From DATLGB01 sp038258425 (GTDB lineage: Bacteria > Actinomycetota > Thermoleophilia > Solirubrobacterales > Solirubrobacteraceae), in assembly GCA_038258425.1 (NCBI GenBank), contig JBBSPV010000036.1:1-40383 (forward strand): DNA of 40,383 nucleotides, written 5' to 3'. The notes beneath the pieces were generated by a model, which saw only the letters and a list, made by a program, of their open reading frames with translations, made no database searches and was not told where the DNA came from. Below, piece after piece: positions 1 to 11,725 of the stretch (positions are counted from its first letter, which is position 1; each line of letters starts with the position of its first letter). Position numbers and translations under genes: made by a program.

Positions 1-2700
<2,700 letters not shown>

Positions 2701-2736
2701 GTTCGTCCCGGCCCGCCGGGGCCGGCACCTGACGTG

Positions 2737-2767
2737 CCGCGGGGGCGCCCATCGGGCGCCCCCGCGG
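2737..2767. terminator. Perfect 14-bp hairpin between rpoC and the convergent lyase gene
   Basis: Bases 2737-2750 pair perfectly with 2754-2767 (ccgcgggggcgccc and its reverse complement) around a 3-base loop. The hairpin lies between the rpoC stop (2700) and the stop of the opposing gene (2784), so it can terminate transcription from both sides. There is no clear T tract, as is common in very GC-rich actinobacteria. Confidence 0.8.
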
Positions 2768-2783
2768 TCGTCGGGGACGCCGC

Positions 2784-3887
2784 TCAGGTCCAGTACAGCA
2801 GCCGGCCGGCCGGGAGCCGCTCGGCCAGCGCGTCCGCGAACCACTCGCGCAGCTCGCGCATGACGGGGGCGGGATAGACGTGCTTGCGGCCACCGAACCT
2901 CGTGCGCTTGAGCGCGCGGACGTCGTCGTCCATCTCGAGCGTCGAGGCCGGGTACCAGCCTTCGAGCACCTGGCGCGACGTCTCCGTGTAGCGGTGCGTG
3001 ATGCACTCGACCGTGAGGTCGGCGCCCGTGTCGCGCAGCGCCGCGGCGACGTCGTCGAGCAGCTCGCCGTAGCCGGCGCGCCAGTCATCCAGCGGCATGA
3101 TCGGCGCGATCGTGAGGCCGACGGGATAGCCGGCGAGCGCCATCCGGCGCAGCGCTCCCAGCCGGGCCGTCAGCAGGGCGGTCCCCGCCTCATAGCGGCG
3201 AGCGACCAGCGGCGCGTTGACGCTGAAGCGCGCGCGGGTGCGGCCCCGGTGGTGGAGGCGCTCGAGCCCGGCCGTCGCGTCGAACTTCGTCGTGAAGCGC
3301 AGCTGCACGCCCTCGCGCGCCGCGAAGCGCTCGATCGTGGCGGCGAGCGAGCCCGTGAGGTGCTCGATCCCGAGCGGGTCCGTGTAGCAGGAGGCCTCGA
3401 AGGTCGTGCCCTCGTGCGCGCGGTCGGCGGAGGCGGAGGTCACCGTGCCCTGGCCCTCGCGAGGGGGCAGCTCGGCGAGGATCTCCTCGAGGTTGGCGAA
3501 CGCGCGGGTCACGGGCGGCCCGGGCAGCGAGCCGGCGAGGTAGCAGTACTGGCAGTGGGCGGGGCAGCCGCGCGCGAGGTGGAACTGCCAGTCGGCGCTC
3601 GGCGGGATGGGTTGCGGCCGGCGCGCGCTCGGCGGCGCGACGACGACCGCGAGCGTCCCCTTGGCCCGCCGGTAGGCCTCGCGCTCGGAGCCGTCGCGCA
3701 GCCCGGTCAGGCGGTCGCCGTCCAGGCGCCGCACCGGGATCGCGAGCGCCTCGCAGCGGGCGGCGATGGCGTGGCCGTGCTCGTGCTCGAGCGCCGAGCG
3801 CGTGACGAGGACCTGCTTGGGCCGCCAGAGCCGCCGGGCGGCCGCGTCGTCGGGCTGGGCGGGGGCCGGGGCGGCGTGGATCGCCAT
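2784..3887 (-). CDS. Spore photoproduct lyase-like radical SAM enzyme
   Basis: A 367-residue radical SAM protein resembling spore photoproduct lyase, which reverts the thymine dimer formed by UV in dry, spore-like DNA. The 4Fe-4S motif is CPAHCQYC (C108, C112, C115). Two tyrosines flank the last cysteine (Y114, Y116), as in SplB. The H-atom-donor cysteine of the family is matched by C167 in FEASCYTDPLGIEH, equivalent to the EAACTSD block of Bacillus SplB. The C-terminal block ECITHRYTETSRQVLEGWYP also fits the family. It follows the HAD-like gene by 7 bases, so the two are probably co-transcribed. The active-site residues favour true photoproduct lyase activity, but a related uncharacterised radical SAM activity cannot be excluded. 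Sporulation genes are not visible here. Confidence 0.85.
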   Translation of the reverse strand: MAIHAAPAPAQPDDAAARRLWRPKQVLVTRSALEHEHGHAIAARCEALAIPVRRLDGDRLTGLRDGSEREAYRRAKGTLAVVVAPPSARRPQPIPPSADWQFHLARGCPAHCQYCYLAGSLPGPPVTRAFANLEEILAELPPREGQGTVTSASADRAHEGTTFEASCYTDPLGIEHLTGSLAATIERFAAREGVQLRFTTKFDATAGLERLHHRGRTRARFSVNAPLVARRYEAGTALLTARLGALRRMALAGYPVGLTIAPIMPLDDWRAGYGELLDDVAAALRDTGADLTVECITHRYTETSRQVLEGWYPASTLEMDDDVRALKRTRFGGRKHVYPAPVMRELREWFADALAERLPAGRLLYWT

Positions 3888-3894
3888 GCTGAAG

Positions 3895-4398
3895 CTACGG
3901 CTCGCGCGGCGCCCGGGCCCACGACTCGAGTGCCAGCGTGTCGGCCTCCGTGAGGCCGACGGCCGGGTCCGTGCGGACCAGCAGCGTGGGCCCGGGCCGC
4001 GCCGCGGCCCACGCCCCGCACGCCTCGTCGAGCCGGTCGTCGACCCAGGCGAGCGGGCGCTCGCGGCCCGCGAAGGCGTCGATCGGGTCGAGCTTCCAGT
4101 GCCCGGCCGCCGGCGCCGCGGCGCTCGCGTCCGTGGTCAGGGGCACGAACGGCCAGGTCCGGGGCAGCCCGAGGAGATCGGGCAGGTGGTCCGTTGCCCG
4201 CTCCTCCCAGCCCGTGCACCACGCGCACGCATAGAGTGGTGCCAGTCGGCGCAATCGGGTAGCCACGATCTCCGACAGCAGATGCGGCAGACCGTCGACC
4301 AGGGCCATCCGGCCGGGCGGAGGGCTTGTCGAGTCGAAGCCGAACAGCGAGACGACGCCATCCACGTCGATGAGCAGGTACGGCTGTGGCTCGATCAT
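3895..4398 (-). CDS. HAD-superfamily-like hydrolase, function unknown
   Basis: A 167-residue cytosolic protein. The N-terminal LLIDVDGVVS matches HAD motif I (Asp-x-Asp), and LAWVDDRLDE near residue 120 fits the second acidic motif of the superfamily. The CAWCTGWEERA and HWKL blocks are typical of a group of actinobacterial HAD-like proteins without a defined substrate. I chose the ATG at 4398 because the fold begins directly after it; an in-frame ATG at 4452 would add 18 residues of no recognisable character. Neither start has a strong ribosome-binding site. It is the first gene of a minus-strand pair with the photoproduct-lyase-like gene and diverges from the transporter at 4496. Confidence 0.65.
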   Translation of the reverse strand: MIEPQPYLLIDVDGVVSLFGFDSTSPPPGRMALVDGLPHLLSEIVATRLRRLAPLYACAWCTGWEERATDHLPDLLGLPRTWPFVPLTTDASAAAPAAGHWKLDPIDAFAGRERPLAWVDDRLDEACGAWAAARPGPTLLVRTDPAVGLTEADTLALESWARAPREP

Positions 4399-4495
4399 GT
4401 GCCGATTCTGCGTCAAGTCGCGTGCCGGGCCGCCGATCACGGCACCATCCAATGCTCAGCCTCAGCTCACCCCCGACCGCCATCCTGACGCCTGC

Positions 4496-5356
4496 ATGAC
4501 CTTCTACCTCGGCATCCTGCTCGCCGTCGCCTGCGCGGTGGCGACCCAGCTCGGCTTCCTCTACAAGCACAAGGGGGCGGGCTCGGCGCGAAAGGTGGAC
4601 ATCGCCCACCCGATCCGCACCGTCCGGTCGCTGTTCGCCTGCAAGTGGTTCGCGGTCGGCATGGCCGTCGCGCTCGGGGCCTGGCTGCTGCACGTCGGCG
4701 CCATGGCGCTCGCCCCGCTGTCCGTCGTACAGGCCGTGCTCTCCACGGGCGTGGTCATCCTCGCGGTGCTGGCCCAGCGCGTGTTCGGCGTCCAGGTCGC
4801 CGCCCGGCAGTGGTGGGGCGTCGGCCTGACGGGCCTCGGCCTCGTGCTGCTGGCCGTCACCCTGCCCCAGGCACCCGGCGCGCACTCCGCCTTCTCCTTG
4901 CCGGCCATGATCGCCTTCGAGGCCGGGCTCCTCGCGATGGGCATGGCGCTGATCTCGGGCAAGCACCTCGTGACCCACAAGCACCACCACGGCGTCGTGC
5001 TCGGTGCGGCCGCGGGCCTGCTGTTCGGCGTCTCGGACGTCTCCATCAAGGCCCTCACCGGCCTGGACGGGCTCGGCGCGGTCCTGCTCTCGCCGTGGCT
5101 CGCGGTGACGGTGCTCGCCTCGGTGATCGCCTTCTACGCGTCCGCGCGCGGCCTGCAGGACGGGGGCGCCGTGCCGGTCATCGCGGCCACGACCACGGCC
5201 GCCAACGTCTCGACCATCCTCGGCGGCATCCTCGTGTTCGGCGATCCGATGCCCGGCGACGCGATCGGCGTCGTCGTCCAGGGGCTTGCCTTCGTGCTCG
5301 TCGTCGCGGCCGCGATGCTCGTGCCTCCGCCGCGCTCCGCACCGGCGACCTCCTAG
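4496..5356 (+). CDS. DMT/EamA-type multispanning membrane transporter
   Basis: A 286-residue integral membrane protein with about nine to ten hydrophobic helices and two related halves, typical of drug/metabolite transporters (EamA or NIPA-like branch). The first helix begins at MTFYLGILLAVACAVATQ. Glycine-rich helices and a GGAVPVIAATTTAANVS segment in the second half are usual for the superfamily. The start is set at the ATG at 4496; the upstream in-frame extension is not membrane-like and would run into the promoter region shared with the divergent HAD gene. The substrate cannot be read from the sequence. The stop is followed by a repeat-rich non-coding stretch. Confidence 0.8.
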   Translation: MTFYLGILLAVACAVATQLGFLYKHKGAGSARKVDIAHPIRTVRSLFACKWFAVGMAVALGAWLLHVGAMALAPLSVVQAVLSTGVVILAVLAQRVFGVQVAARQWWGVGLTGLGLVLLAVTLPQAPGAHSAFSLPAMIAFEAGLLAMGMALISGKHLVTHKHHHGVVLGAAAGLLFGVSDVSIKALTGLDGLGAVLLSPWLAVTVLASVIAFYASARGLQDGGAVPVIAATTTAANVSTILGGILVFGDPMPGDAIGVVVQGLAFVLVVAAAMLVPPPRSAPATS

Positions 5357-5503
5357 CACCCGCCTCCGGAAGTACGACGGGTACCGGCGCGGGATTCCGC
5401 GGCGCGCGGCGTCTCCGGGGGCGGCTGGCGCCGCGAACGGCGGCCGGTGAGGGAGGTCTCTGACGAAGGAGACGCCAGGTTCGGCCGATCGCACCGGCCC
5501 GTC

Positions 5504-5722
5504 GTGCCGGGGGAGCGTCAGTCGCGCGCTGGTCGCTGGGGCGGCCGCTCGGCGACTGAGGCGCGGCCGGCCCGCCGTGCCGGGGGAGCGTCAGTCGCGC
5601 GCTGGTCGCCGGGGCGGCCGCTCGGCGACTGAGGCCCGCCGGCCCGCCGTGCCCCGGGGGAGCGTCAGTCGCGCGCTGGTCGCCGGGGCGACCGCTCGGC
5701 GACTGAGGCGCGCCGCGCCGCC
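5504..5722. repeat. Three tandem copies of a ~73-bp dyad-containing unit
   Basis: Units start at about 5504, 5577 and 5649 (periods 73 and 72). Copies one and two differ at only a few positions; copy three has two extra C residues near its start. Each unit contains tcagtcgc and, 26 bases later, its reverse complement gcgactga (5518-5525 with 5552-5559 in copy one), so each can fold as a hairpin. The function is unknown. Confidence 0.85.
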
Positions 5723-5755
5723 GCCACCGCCTCGGAGCGACTCGCCATCACCAGC

Positions 5756-5834
5756 CGCCGTTCACGCCGCGTCGCCGTTCGCGCCGCGTCGCCGTTCACG
5801 CCGCGCCGCCGCTTCACGCCGCGCCGCCGCTTCC
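5756..5834. repeat. 4.5 tandem copies of a 17-18-bp unit
   Basis: The unit is cgccgttcacgccgcgt, with copies at 5756, 5773, 5790 and 5807 (the last with one inserted base) and a partial copy at 5825. Copies differ by single substitutions. The period of 17 argues against a coding repeat. Confidence 0.85.
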
Positions 5835-5841
5835 GGTCTCG

Positions 5842-5901
5842 CCTGAGCGCCGAGAGGTCCGCCCCTGAGTGCCGAAAGATCCGCCCCCGAGCGCCGGCGC
5901 T
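5842..5901. repeat. 2.7 tandem copies of a 22-bp unit
   Basis: Two full copies (5842-5863 and 5864-5885) of the form cctgagYgccgaRagRtccgcc are followed by a diverged partial copy (5886-5901). They lie 88 bases upstream of the aminotransferase start and could overlap its regulatory region. Confidence 0.75.
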
Positions 5902-5988
5902 CGCTTGAGCCGCACCGCCCGGCGCGGTACGTTGTCCGAAACGGCAGATCGTCATGGACGAATCGGCACCACGAGGAGGAAGACGGCA

Positions 5989-7389
5989 ATGGCCACGGTC
6001 GGAGCGCAGCCCGCAGTAGCGAGGGATCCCCAGCAGGGACAGAGCGAGCTGCAGTCGCTCGCGGCGCGGCATCTGTGGCTGCACTTCACCCGGATGGGCG
6101 CCAACGAGGACAACGAGGTGCCGATCATCGTCAAGGGCGACGGCTGCTACGTCTGGGACGACCAGGGCAAGCGCTACCTCGACGGCCTCTCCGCGCTGTT
6201 CTGCGTCAACGCCGGCCACGGCCGCGAGAACTACGCCAAGGCGGCGTACGACCAGATGACCGAGCTGGCGTTCTTCACGAACTGGAGCGCCGCCCACCCG
6301 ACCGCGATCCGGCTCGCGGCGAAGATCGCCGAGCTCGCGCCGGGCGACCTCAACCGCGTGTTCTTCACCAGCGGCGGCTCGGAGGCCGTCGACTCCTCGC
6401 TCAAGCTCGTCCGCCAGTACCACAAGCTCGCCGGCCGGCCGAACAAGACGAAGACGATCTCGCGCATCACGTCCTACCACGGGACGACCATGGGCGCGCT
6501 CTCGATCACCGGCATCACCGACGCCCGCACGCCGTTCGAGCCGCTCGTGCCGGGCGGCTGCCACGTGCCGACCCCGAACCTCTACCGCATGCCCGAGGGC
6601 TGGACCCCCGAGTACTACGCCGAGGCCGTCCGCGAGCGCATCCTCTTCGAGGGCCCGGACACCGTCGCCGCCTTCTACGCCGAGCCCGTGCAGAACTCGG
6701 GCGGCTGCTTCGTCCCGCCGGACAGCTACTTCCCGCGCATCCGCGAGATCTGCGACGAGTTCGACGTCGTCATGGTCTCCGACGAGGTCATCTGCTCCTG
6801 GGGCCGGCTCGGTGAGTGGTTCGGCTGCCAGCGCCTCGGCTACCAGCCCGACATCATCACGACGGCCAAGGGCCTGACCTCCTCCTACGCGCCCATGGGC
6901 GCCGTGATCGTCTCGGACAAGCTCGTCGCCCCGTTCGCCGAGCAGGACAAGATGTTCTCCCACGGCATCACCTTCGGCGGTCACCCGATGGCCGCCGCGG
7001 TCGCCCTGGAGAACATCGCGACGTTCGAGCGCGAGGACCTGTGCGGCAACGTCCGGGCCCACGAAGGGGCGTTCCGGGAGATGCTCGAGAGCCTCTACGA
7101 CCTTCCCATCGTCGGCGACGTGCGGGGTCTCGGCTACTTCATGGCCATCGAGCTGGTCAAGGACAAGGCGACGAAGGAGGAGTTCAGCGAGGCGGAGTGC
7201 GACGACCTGCTGCGGGGCTTCCTCTCACACGAGCTCATGGATCGCGGCCTGATCTGCCGCGCCGACGACCGCGACCAGCCCGTGGTGCAGCTCTCGCCCC
7301 CGCTGATCGCGGGACCGCAGCAGTTCGAGGAGATGGAGGCCATCCTGCGGCCCACCCTCGCGGAGGCCGGCCGCCGGATGGGCCTGTAG
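5989..7389 (+). CDS. Class-III (omega) aminotransferase, PLP-dependent
   Basis: A 466-residue fold-type I enzyme that moves an amino group from an omega-amino acid or amine to a keto acid, probably pyruvate. The PLP lysine is K294 in TTAKGLTSSYAPMGA. The cofactor aspartate lies in MVSDEVICSWGRLGEW, and FFTSGGSEAVDSSLK binds the phosphate. The ATG at 5989 has a good ribosome-binding site (GAGGAGGA at 5973-5980), so the longer upstream frame is not used. A PucR-type regulator follows 31 bases later, and alanine dehydrogenase lies nearby. This context suggests a pyruvate-dependent enzyme whose alanine product is deaminated by Ald. The amino donor (beta-alanine, taurine, putrescine or another amine) cannot be decided. 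Confidence 0.92.
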   Translation: MATVGAQPAVARDPQQGQSELQSLAARHLWLHFTRMGANEDNEVPIIVKGDGCYVWDDQGKRYLDGLSALFCVNAGHGRENYAKAAYDQMTELAFFTNWSAAHPTAIRLAAKIAELAPGDLNRVFFTSGGSEAVDSSLKLVRQYHKLAGRPNKTKTISRITSYHGTTMGALSITGITDARTPFEPLVPGGCHVPTPNLYRMPEGWTPEYYAEAVRERILFEGPDTVAAFYAEPVQNSGGCFVPPDSYFPRIREICDEFDVVMVSDEVICSWGRLGEWFGCQRLGYQPDIITTAKGLTSSYAPMGAVIVSDKLVAPFAEQDKMFSHGITFGGHPMAAAVALENIATFEREDLCGNVRAHEGAFREMLESLYDLPIVGDVRGLGYFMAIELVKDKATKEEFSEAECDDLLRGFLSHELMDRGLICRADDRDQPVVQLSPPLIAGPQQFEEMEAILRPTLAEAGRRMGL

Positions 7390-7420
7390 CCGGCGCGGCG
7401 ACGGCGGAAGCGGCGGCACC

Positions 7421-8869
7421 GTGCTGACCGTCCGCGACCTCACCGAGGGCACCGGCGTCCGCGTGCTGGCGGGCGCGCGGGGCCTGGACCGCGCGGTCCG
7501 CTGGGTCCACATCTCCGAGCTCGCCGACCCGACGCCGTGGCTGTCGGGCGGCGAGCTGCTGCTCACCACGGGCATGGTGCTCGACGCCGACGGGGACGGC
7601 TATCTCGGCCGCCTCGCCGAGCACGGCCTCGCGGGCGTCGGGATCGGGATCGGGGTCGGCGGAGTGGACGTCGTGCCCGACGCCCTCGTGCGCGAGGCCG
7701 ACGCGCGGGGGTTCCCGCTCATCGAGGTCCCGTACGAGACGCCCTTCATCGCCCTCACCGAGAAGGCGTTCACCCTCATCGTCAACGAGCAGGCGGCGAC
7801 GCTCGCGCGCGCCAGCGCGGCTCACGAACGGCTGCAGCGCATCGTGCTCTCCGAGGGAGGGCTGGACGGCGTCGTAGCCGCGCTGGCCGGGCTCATCGGC
7901 GGCGCGGCGGTCGTCAGCGACGCCCATGGCGAAGTCCTCGCCCGCCGCGGCGACCCCGCCGGCGAGGACGCCGTCCGCCTGCCCGTCCTGCGCCCGGGCG
8001 TGGAGGCCCCGCAGGCGTGGCTCGAGGCCTCGCGCACCGGCGCGCCCCTGTCCGAGCTCGACCGGCTGATCGTCCAGCAGGCCGTCACCGTCGTCGGGCT
8101 CGAGCTCCTGCGCCGGCGGGTGGCGGCCGAGACGGAGCACCGGCTGGCCGGCGACGTCGTCTCCTCGCTGCTGTCGGGCGAGCTGGCCGGCCCGGAGCTC
8201 GAGCGGCGGCTGCGCCCGTTCGGGCTCGGTGAGCGGATCGGCGTCGTCGTGGTCGACGGCCCGCACGCCGTGGAGGCGCTCGCCGCCGCGGTCCGGGCCA
8301 CCGGCGCCGGTGGGCTCGTCGCGGGTGCGGGCCCGCTGGCCTGCGCCCTGCTGCCGGCGCGCGGCTCGGAGGCCGACCTGCGGGCGCAGGCGGAGGCCGC
8401 GCGCGCCGCCGCGGCGCGCACCCTCGGCGAGCCGCTCGCCGCGGGCGTCAGCCGCCCGACCGCCGCCGCCGACGGCCGGCGCGCCTTCCACGAGGCGCGC
8501 TGCGCGCTCGAGGCCACCGCCATGCGCAACGGTGACCGCCCGGCGCTGTCGACCTTCGACGACCTCGGCTCCTTCCAGCTGCTGCTCTCGGTCCAGGACG
8601 ACGACGCGCTGCGGCTGTTCTGCGAGTCCATCCTCGCCCCCGTGGAGGAGGGCGACGCGGCCTACGGCGGCGAGCTGCGCCGGTCGCTGGAGGTCTTCAT
8701 CGAGTGCAACGGCCAGTGGGAGCGGGCGGCGCGCCGGCTGAGCTGCCACCGTCACACCCTGCGCTATCGCGTGCGGCGCATCGAGGAGCTCACGGGCCGC
8801 TCGCTCGACACGGCGCGCGACCGGATCGACTTCTGGCTCGCCCTGCGCGGCCGCGAGCTGCTGGGGTGA
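7421..8869 (+). CDS. PucR-family transcriptional regulator
   Basis: A 482-residue cytosolic regulator with the usual three parts. The N-terminal PucR sensor domain (residues 1-125) includes VRWVHISELADPTPWLSGGE, a hallmark of the family. A central CdaR/GGDEF-like region spans about residues 240-370. The C-terminal helix-turn-helix is at 425-480 (FIECNGQWERAARRLSCHRH, then TLRYRVRRIEELTG). Members usually activate nearby catabolic genes in response to a nitrogen compound. The start is GTG at 7421, weakly supported by the upstream gcggaag. Its position directly after the aminotransferase suggests that it regulates that gene. Confidence 0.9.
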   Translation: MLTVRDLTEGTGVRVLAGARGLDRAVRWVHISELADPTPWLSGGELLLTTGMVLDADGDGYLGRLAEHGLAGVGIGIGVGGVDVVPDALVREADARGFPLIEVPYETPFIALTEKAFTLIVNEQAATLARASAAHERLQRIVLSEGGLDGVVAALAGLIGGAAVVSDAHGEVLARRGDPAGEDAVRLPVLRPGVEAPQAWLEASRTGAPLSELDRLIVQQAVTVVGLELLRRRVAAETEHRLAGDVVSSLLSGELAGPELERRLRPFGLGERIGVVVVDGPHAVEALAAAVRATGAGGLVAGAGPLACALLPARGSEADLRAQAEAARAAAARTLGEPLAAGVSRPTAAADGRRAFHEARCALEATAMRNGDRPALSTFDDLGSFQLLLSVQDDDALRLFCESILAPVEEGDAAYGGELRRSLEVFIECNGQWERAARRLSCHRHTLRYRVRRIEELTGRSLDTARDRIDFWLALRGRELLG

Positions 8870-8904
8870 CCGCGCTTCCGGCCGCCCGGCGACCGGAACC
8901 GCGG

Positions 8905-9345
8905 TCACCGGGGGTCGCTGACGCGCAGGACGATGCGGGTCTCGGTCTGGGCCGCGCCCGCGCGGCGCATCGCGCGCACCGTCGCGTCGAGCTCGTCGGC
9001 GCCCTGGCAGGCGACGCGCAGGTGGTGGTCGTAGCGGCCGGTGACGAAGGCGATCTCGCGCACCGCGGGCAGTGCCTGGGCGGCGGCCTCGAACGCCTCC
9101 GGCGTCGTCTCGGGGGAGAGCTGCACGTCGACGAAGGCCTCGAGCGTCCGGCCCATGCGGCCCATGTCGACCGTCGCGGTGAAGCCCGTCACCACGCCGG
9201 CGCGCTGCAGCCGCCGCACGCGGTCGGCCGCGCCGTGCGGGCTCAGCCCGACCCGGGCCCCGATGGCCGCGAACGACGCCCTTCCGTTTTCGACGAGCGC
9301 GTTGACGATCTCGACGTCGGTGTCGTCGAGCGCTGTGGAAGCCAC
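8905..9345 (-). CDS. Lrp/AsnC-family transcriptional regulator
   Basis: A 146-residue protein of standard family length. Residues 5-60 form the winged helix-turn-helix (LDDTDVEIVNALVENGRASF, then a helix ending in RVRRLQRAGVV). Residues 65-146 form the RAM ligand-binding domain, with the typical VTGRYDHHLRVAC strand. The GTG start at 9345 is preceded by GGAGGA with five bases of spacing, which makes the longer open frame unlikely. It diverges from the alanine dehydrogenase gene across 79 bases. Lrp/AsnC proteins next to ald commonly activate it in response to alanine (AldR-type), so that is the likely role. Confidence 0.93.
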   Translation of the reverse strand: MASTALDDTDVEIVNALVENGRASFAAIGARVGLSPHGAADRVRRLQRAGVVTGFTATVDMGRMGRTLEAFVDVQLSPETTPEAFEAAAQALPAVREIAFVTGRYDHHLRVACQGADELDATVRAMRRAGAAQTETRIVLRVSDPR

Positions 9346-9424
9346 AGGGTTCCTCCGGCAGGGTTGCGAATCCGGCGAGCAGGACCGATCATCGCAGGCC
9401 AATCCACGGCGAGGGAGTGATCGC
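9346..9424. promoter_or_regulatory. Divergent lrp-ald intergenic control region
   Basis: These 79 bases separate two divergent starts. They carry both ribosome-binding sites and a short direct repeat (tccggca at 9354, tccggcg at 9371, spaced by 17). An Lrp-type operator is expected here from the gene arrangement, but no convincing dyad could be singled out. Confidence 0.4.
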
Positions 9425-10558
<1,134 letters not shown>

Positions 10559-10574
10559 CACCGCCGCCGGTCCG

Positions 10575-10605
10575 GCCGCACCCGCCAGTTTCCGGTGGGT
10601 GCGGC
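10575..10605 (+). terminator. Hairpin terminator after ald
   Basis: gccgcacccgcc (10575-10586) pairs with ggtgggtgcggc (10594-10605) with one G-U pair and a 7-base loop, followed by gttgt. It closes the alanine dehydrogenase unit. The next gene has its own ribosome-binding site at 10612. Confidence 0.7.
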
Positions 10606-10619
10606 GTTGTGGGAGGACG

Positions 10620-11723
10620 ATGCAAGCACTCATCCTGGCCGGCGGGGAAGGCACTCGGCTCCGGCCCCTCACCGCGACGCAGCCCAAGCCGGTCGTCCCG
10701 CTGGTCGACCGGCCCTTCATCGCCTTCATGCTTGAGTGGCTGCGCCGTCACGGGGTCGACGACGTCATCATGTCGTGCGGCTTCCTCGCCGCCGGGGTGC
10801 GCGACGTCCTCGGCGACGGCGAGGCCTACGGCCTGCGCATCGCCTACGTCGAGGAGCCGCGCCCCCTGGGCACGGGCGGCGCGCTCAAGCTCGCCGAGCC
10901 GCTGCTCGAGGACCGCTTCCTCATGCTCAACGGCGACGTGCTCACCGACATCGACCTGACCGCGCAGCTCGAGCAGCACGTGCGCACCGGGGCGGCGGGC
11001 ACGCTCGCCCTCGTCCGCGTCGACGACCCGTCCAACTACGGCCTCGTGTGCCTCGGCGCGGACGCCGCGGTCACCGCCTTCCTCGAGAAGCCGTCCGCCG
11101 AGGAGGCCGGCGGGGTGGACACCATCTCGGCCGGCGCCTACGTGCTCGAGCGCTCCGTGCTCGAGCTGCTGGAGCCCGGCGAGCCGGCCTCGATCGAGCG
11201 TGACGTCTTCCCGCGCCTGGTGGGCGCGGGCCTGTTCGGCCACGTCTCGTCGGCCTACTGGCTCGACATCGGGACGCCCGAGCGCTACCTACAGGGCTCG
11301 TTCGACATCCTCGAGGGCGTCGTGGCCTCGGAGGTCGACCGGCGCATGGGGGACGCCTGCCTGTCCCTGAGCCGCGACGTCCGCAGCCACGGGCAGATCG
11401 CCGCACCGGCGATCGTCGAGGCGGGCTGCACCGTCGGGCGCGGCGCCCGGGTCGGCGGCCGCGTGGTCCTCCGCGAGGACGTCGAGGTCGGCGAGGGGTC
11501 GGTGATCGAGAGCGCCGTGGTCCACCGGTCGGCGCGCATCGGCGCCGGCTGCGTGCTGCGCAACTGCATCGTCGCGGCGGGCGCCCACGTCGGCGACGAG
11601 ACCCACGTCGAGGGGCTCGCCATGCTCGGCGCCGGGACGCGTGTCGGCGCGCGCAACGTCCTCGCTCACGGGATCCGCGTCGCGCCCGGCGTGAGCCTCC
11701 CCGACGCGTCCGTGCGGTTCTAG
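10620..11723 (+). CDS. NDP-sugar pyrophosphorylase (mannose-1-P guanylyltransferase type)
   Basis: A 367-residue sugar-1-phosphate nucleotidyltransferase, which makes a nucleotide sugar from NTP and sugar-1-phosphate. The signature LAGGEGTRLRPLTATQPKP is at residues 5-23, and the metal/product aspartate is in LMLNGDVLTDID. From about residue 240 to the end there is a left-handed beta-helix of hexapeptide repeats (for example VEVGEGSVIESAVV). The two-domain layout fits GDP-mannose pyrophosphorylases and related GlmU/RmlA-like enzymes. The sugar specificity is therefore an inference, supported by the phosphomannose isomerase encoded 2 bases downstream. A GGAGG sequence lies 3 bases before the ATG. 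Confidence 0.88.
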   Translation: MQALILAGGEGTRLRPLTATQPKPVVPLVDRPFIAFMLEWLRRHGVDDVIMSCGFLAAGVRDVLGDGEAYGLRIAYVEEPRPLGTGGALKLAEPLLEDRFLMLNGDVLTDIDLTAQLEQHVRTGAAGTLALVRVDDPSNYGLVCLGADAAVTAFLEKPSAEEAGGVDTISAGAYVLERSVLELLEPGEPASIERDVFPRLVGAGLFGHVSSAYWLDIGTPERYLQGSFDILEGVVASEVDRRMGDACLSLSRDVRSHGQIAAPAIVEAGCTVGRGARVGGRVVLREDVEVGEGSVIESAVVHRSARIGAGCVLRNCIVAAGAHVGDETHVEGLAMLGAGTRVGARNVLAHGIRVAPGVSLPDASVRF

Positions 11724-11725
11724 CC

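Larger units (their letters stand above)
5357..5988. other. 632-bp non-coding region with three tandem repeat families
   Basis: There is no credible gene here. Open frames exist only because of the GC content; the repeat periods (73/72, 17/18 and 22 bases) are mostly not multiples of three, so the repeats do not encode a repetitive protein. The last 90 bases before the aminotransferase should hold its promoter. A TACGTT hexamer at about 5928 is a weak -10 candidate. Confidence 0.75.

Noticed and set aside
3707..5494. 595-codon minus-strand open frame
   Set aside because: It is out of frame with two convincing genes and has low-complexity Arg/Gly/Asp composition typical of GC-rich antisense frames.
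5577..5846. 89-codon plus-strand frame across the tandem repeats
   Set aside because: Repeat periods of 72/73 and 17 are not multiples of three, so the frame changes between copies.
5504..5901. CRISPR-like array
   Set aside because: The repeats are contiguous without unique spacers, differ in length between families, and no cas genes are present.
5665..7062. 465-codon minus-strand open frame over the repeats and aminotransferase
   Set aside because: Antisense shadow of the aminotransferase; no domain can be recognised.
9041..9424. Long N-terminal extension of alanine dehydrogenase
   Set aside because: It runs antisense through the Lrp gene, while the GTG at 9425 has a ribosome-binding site and the exact family N-terminus.
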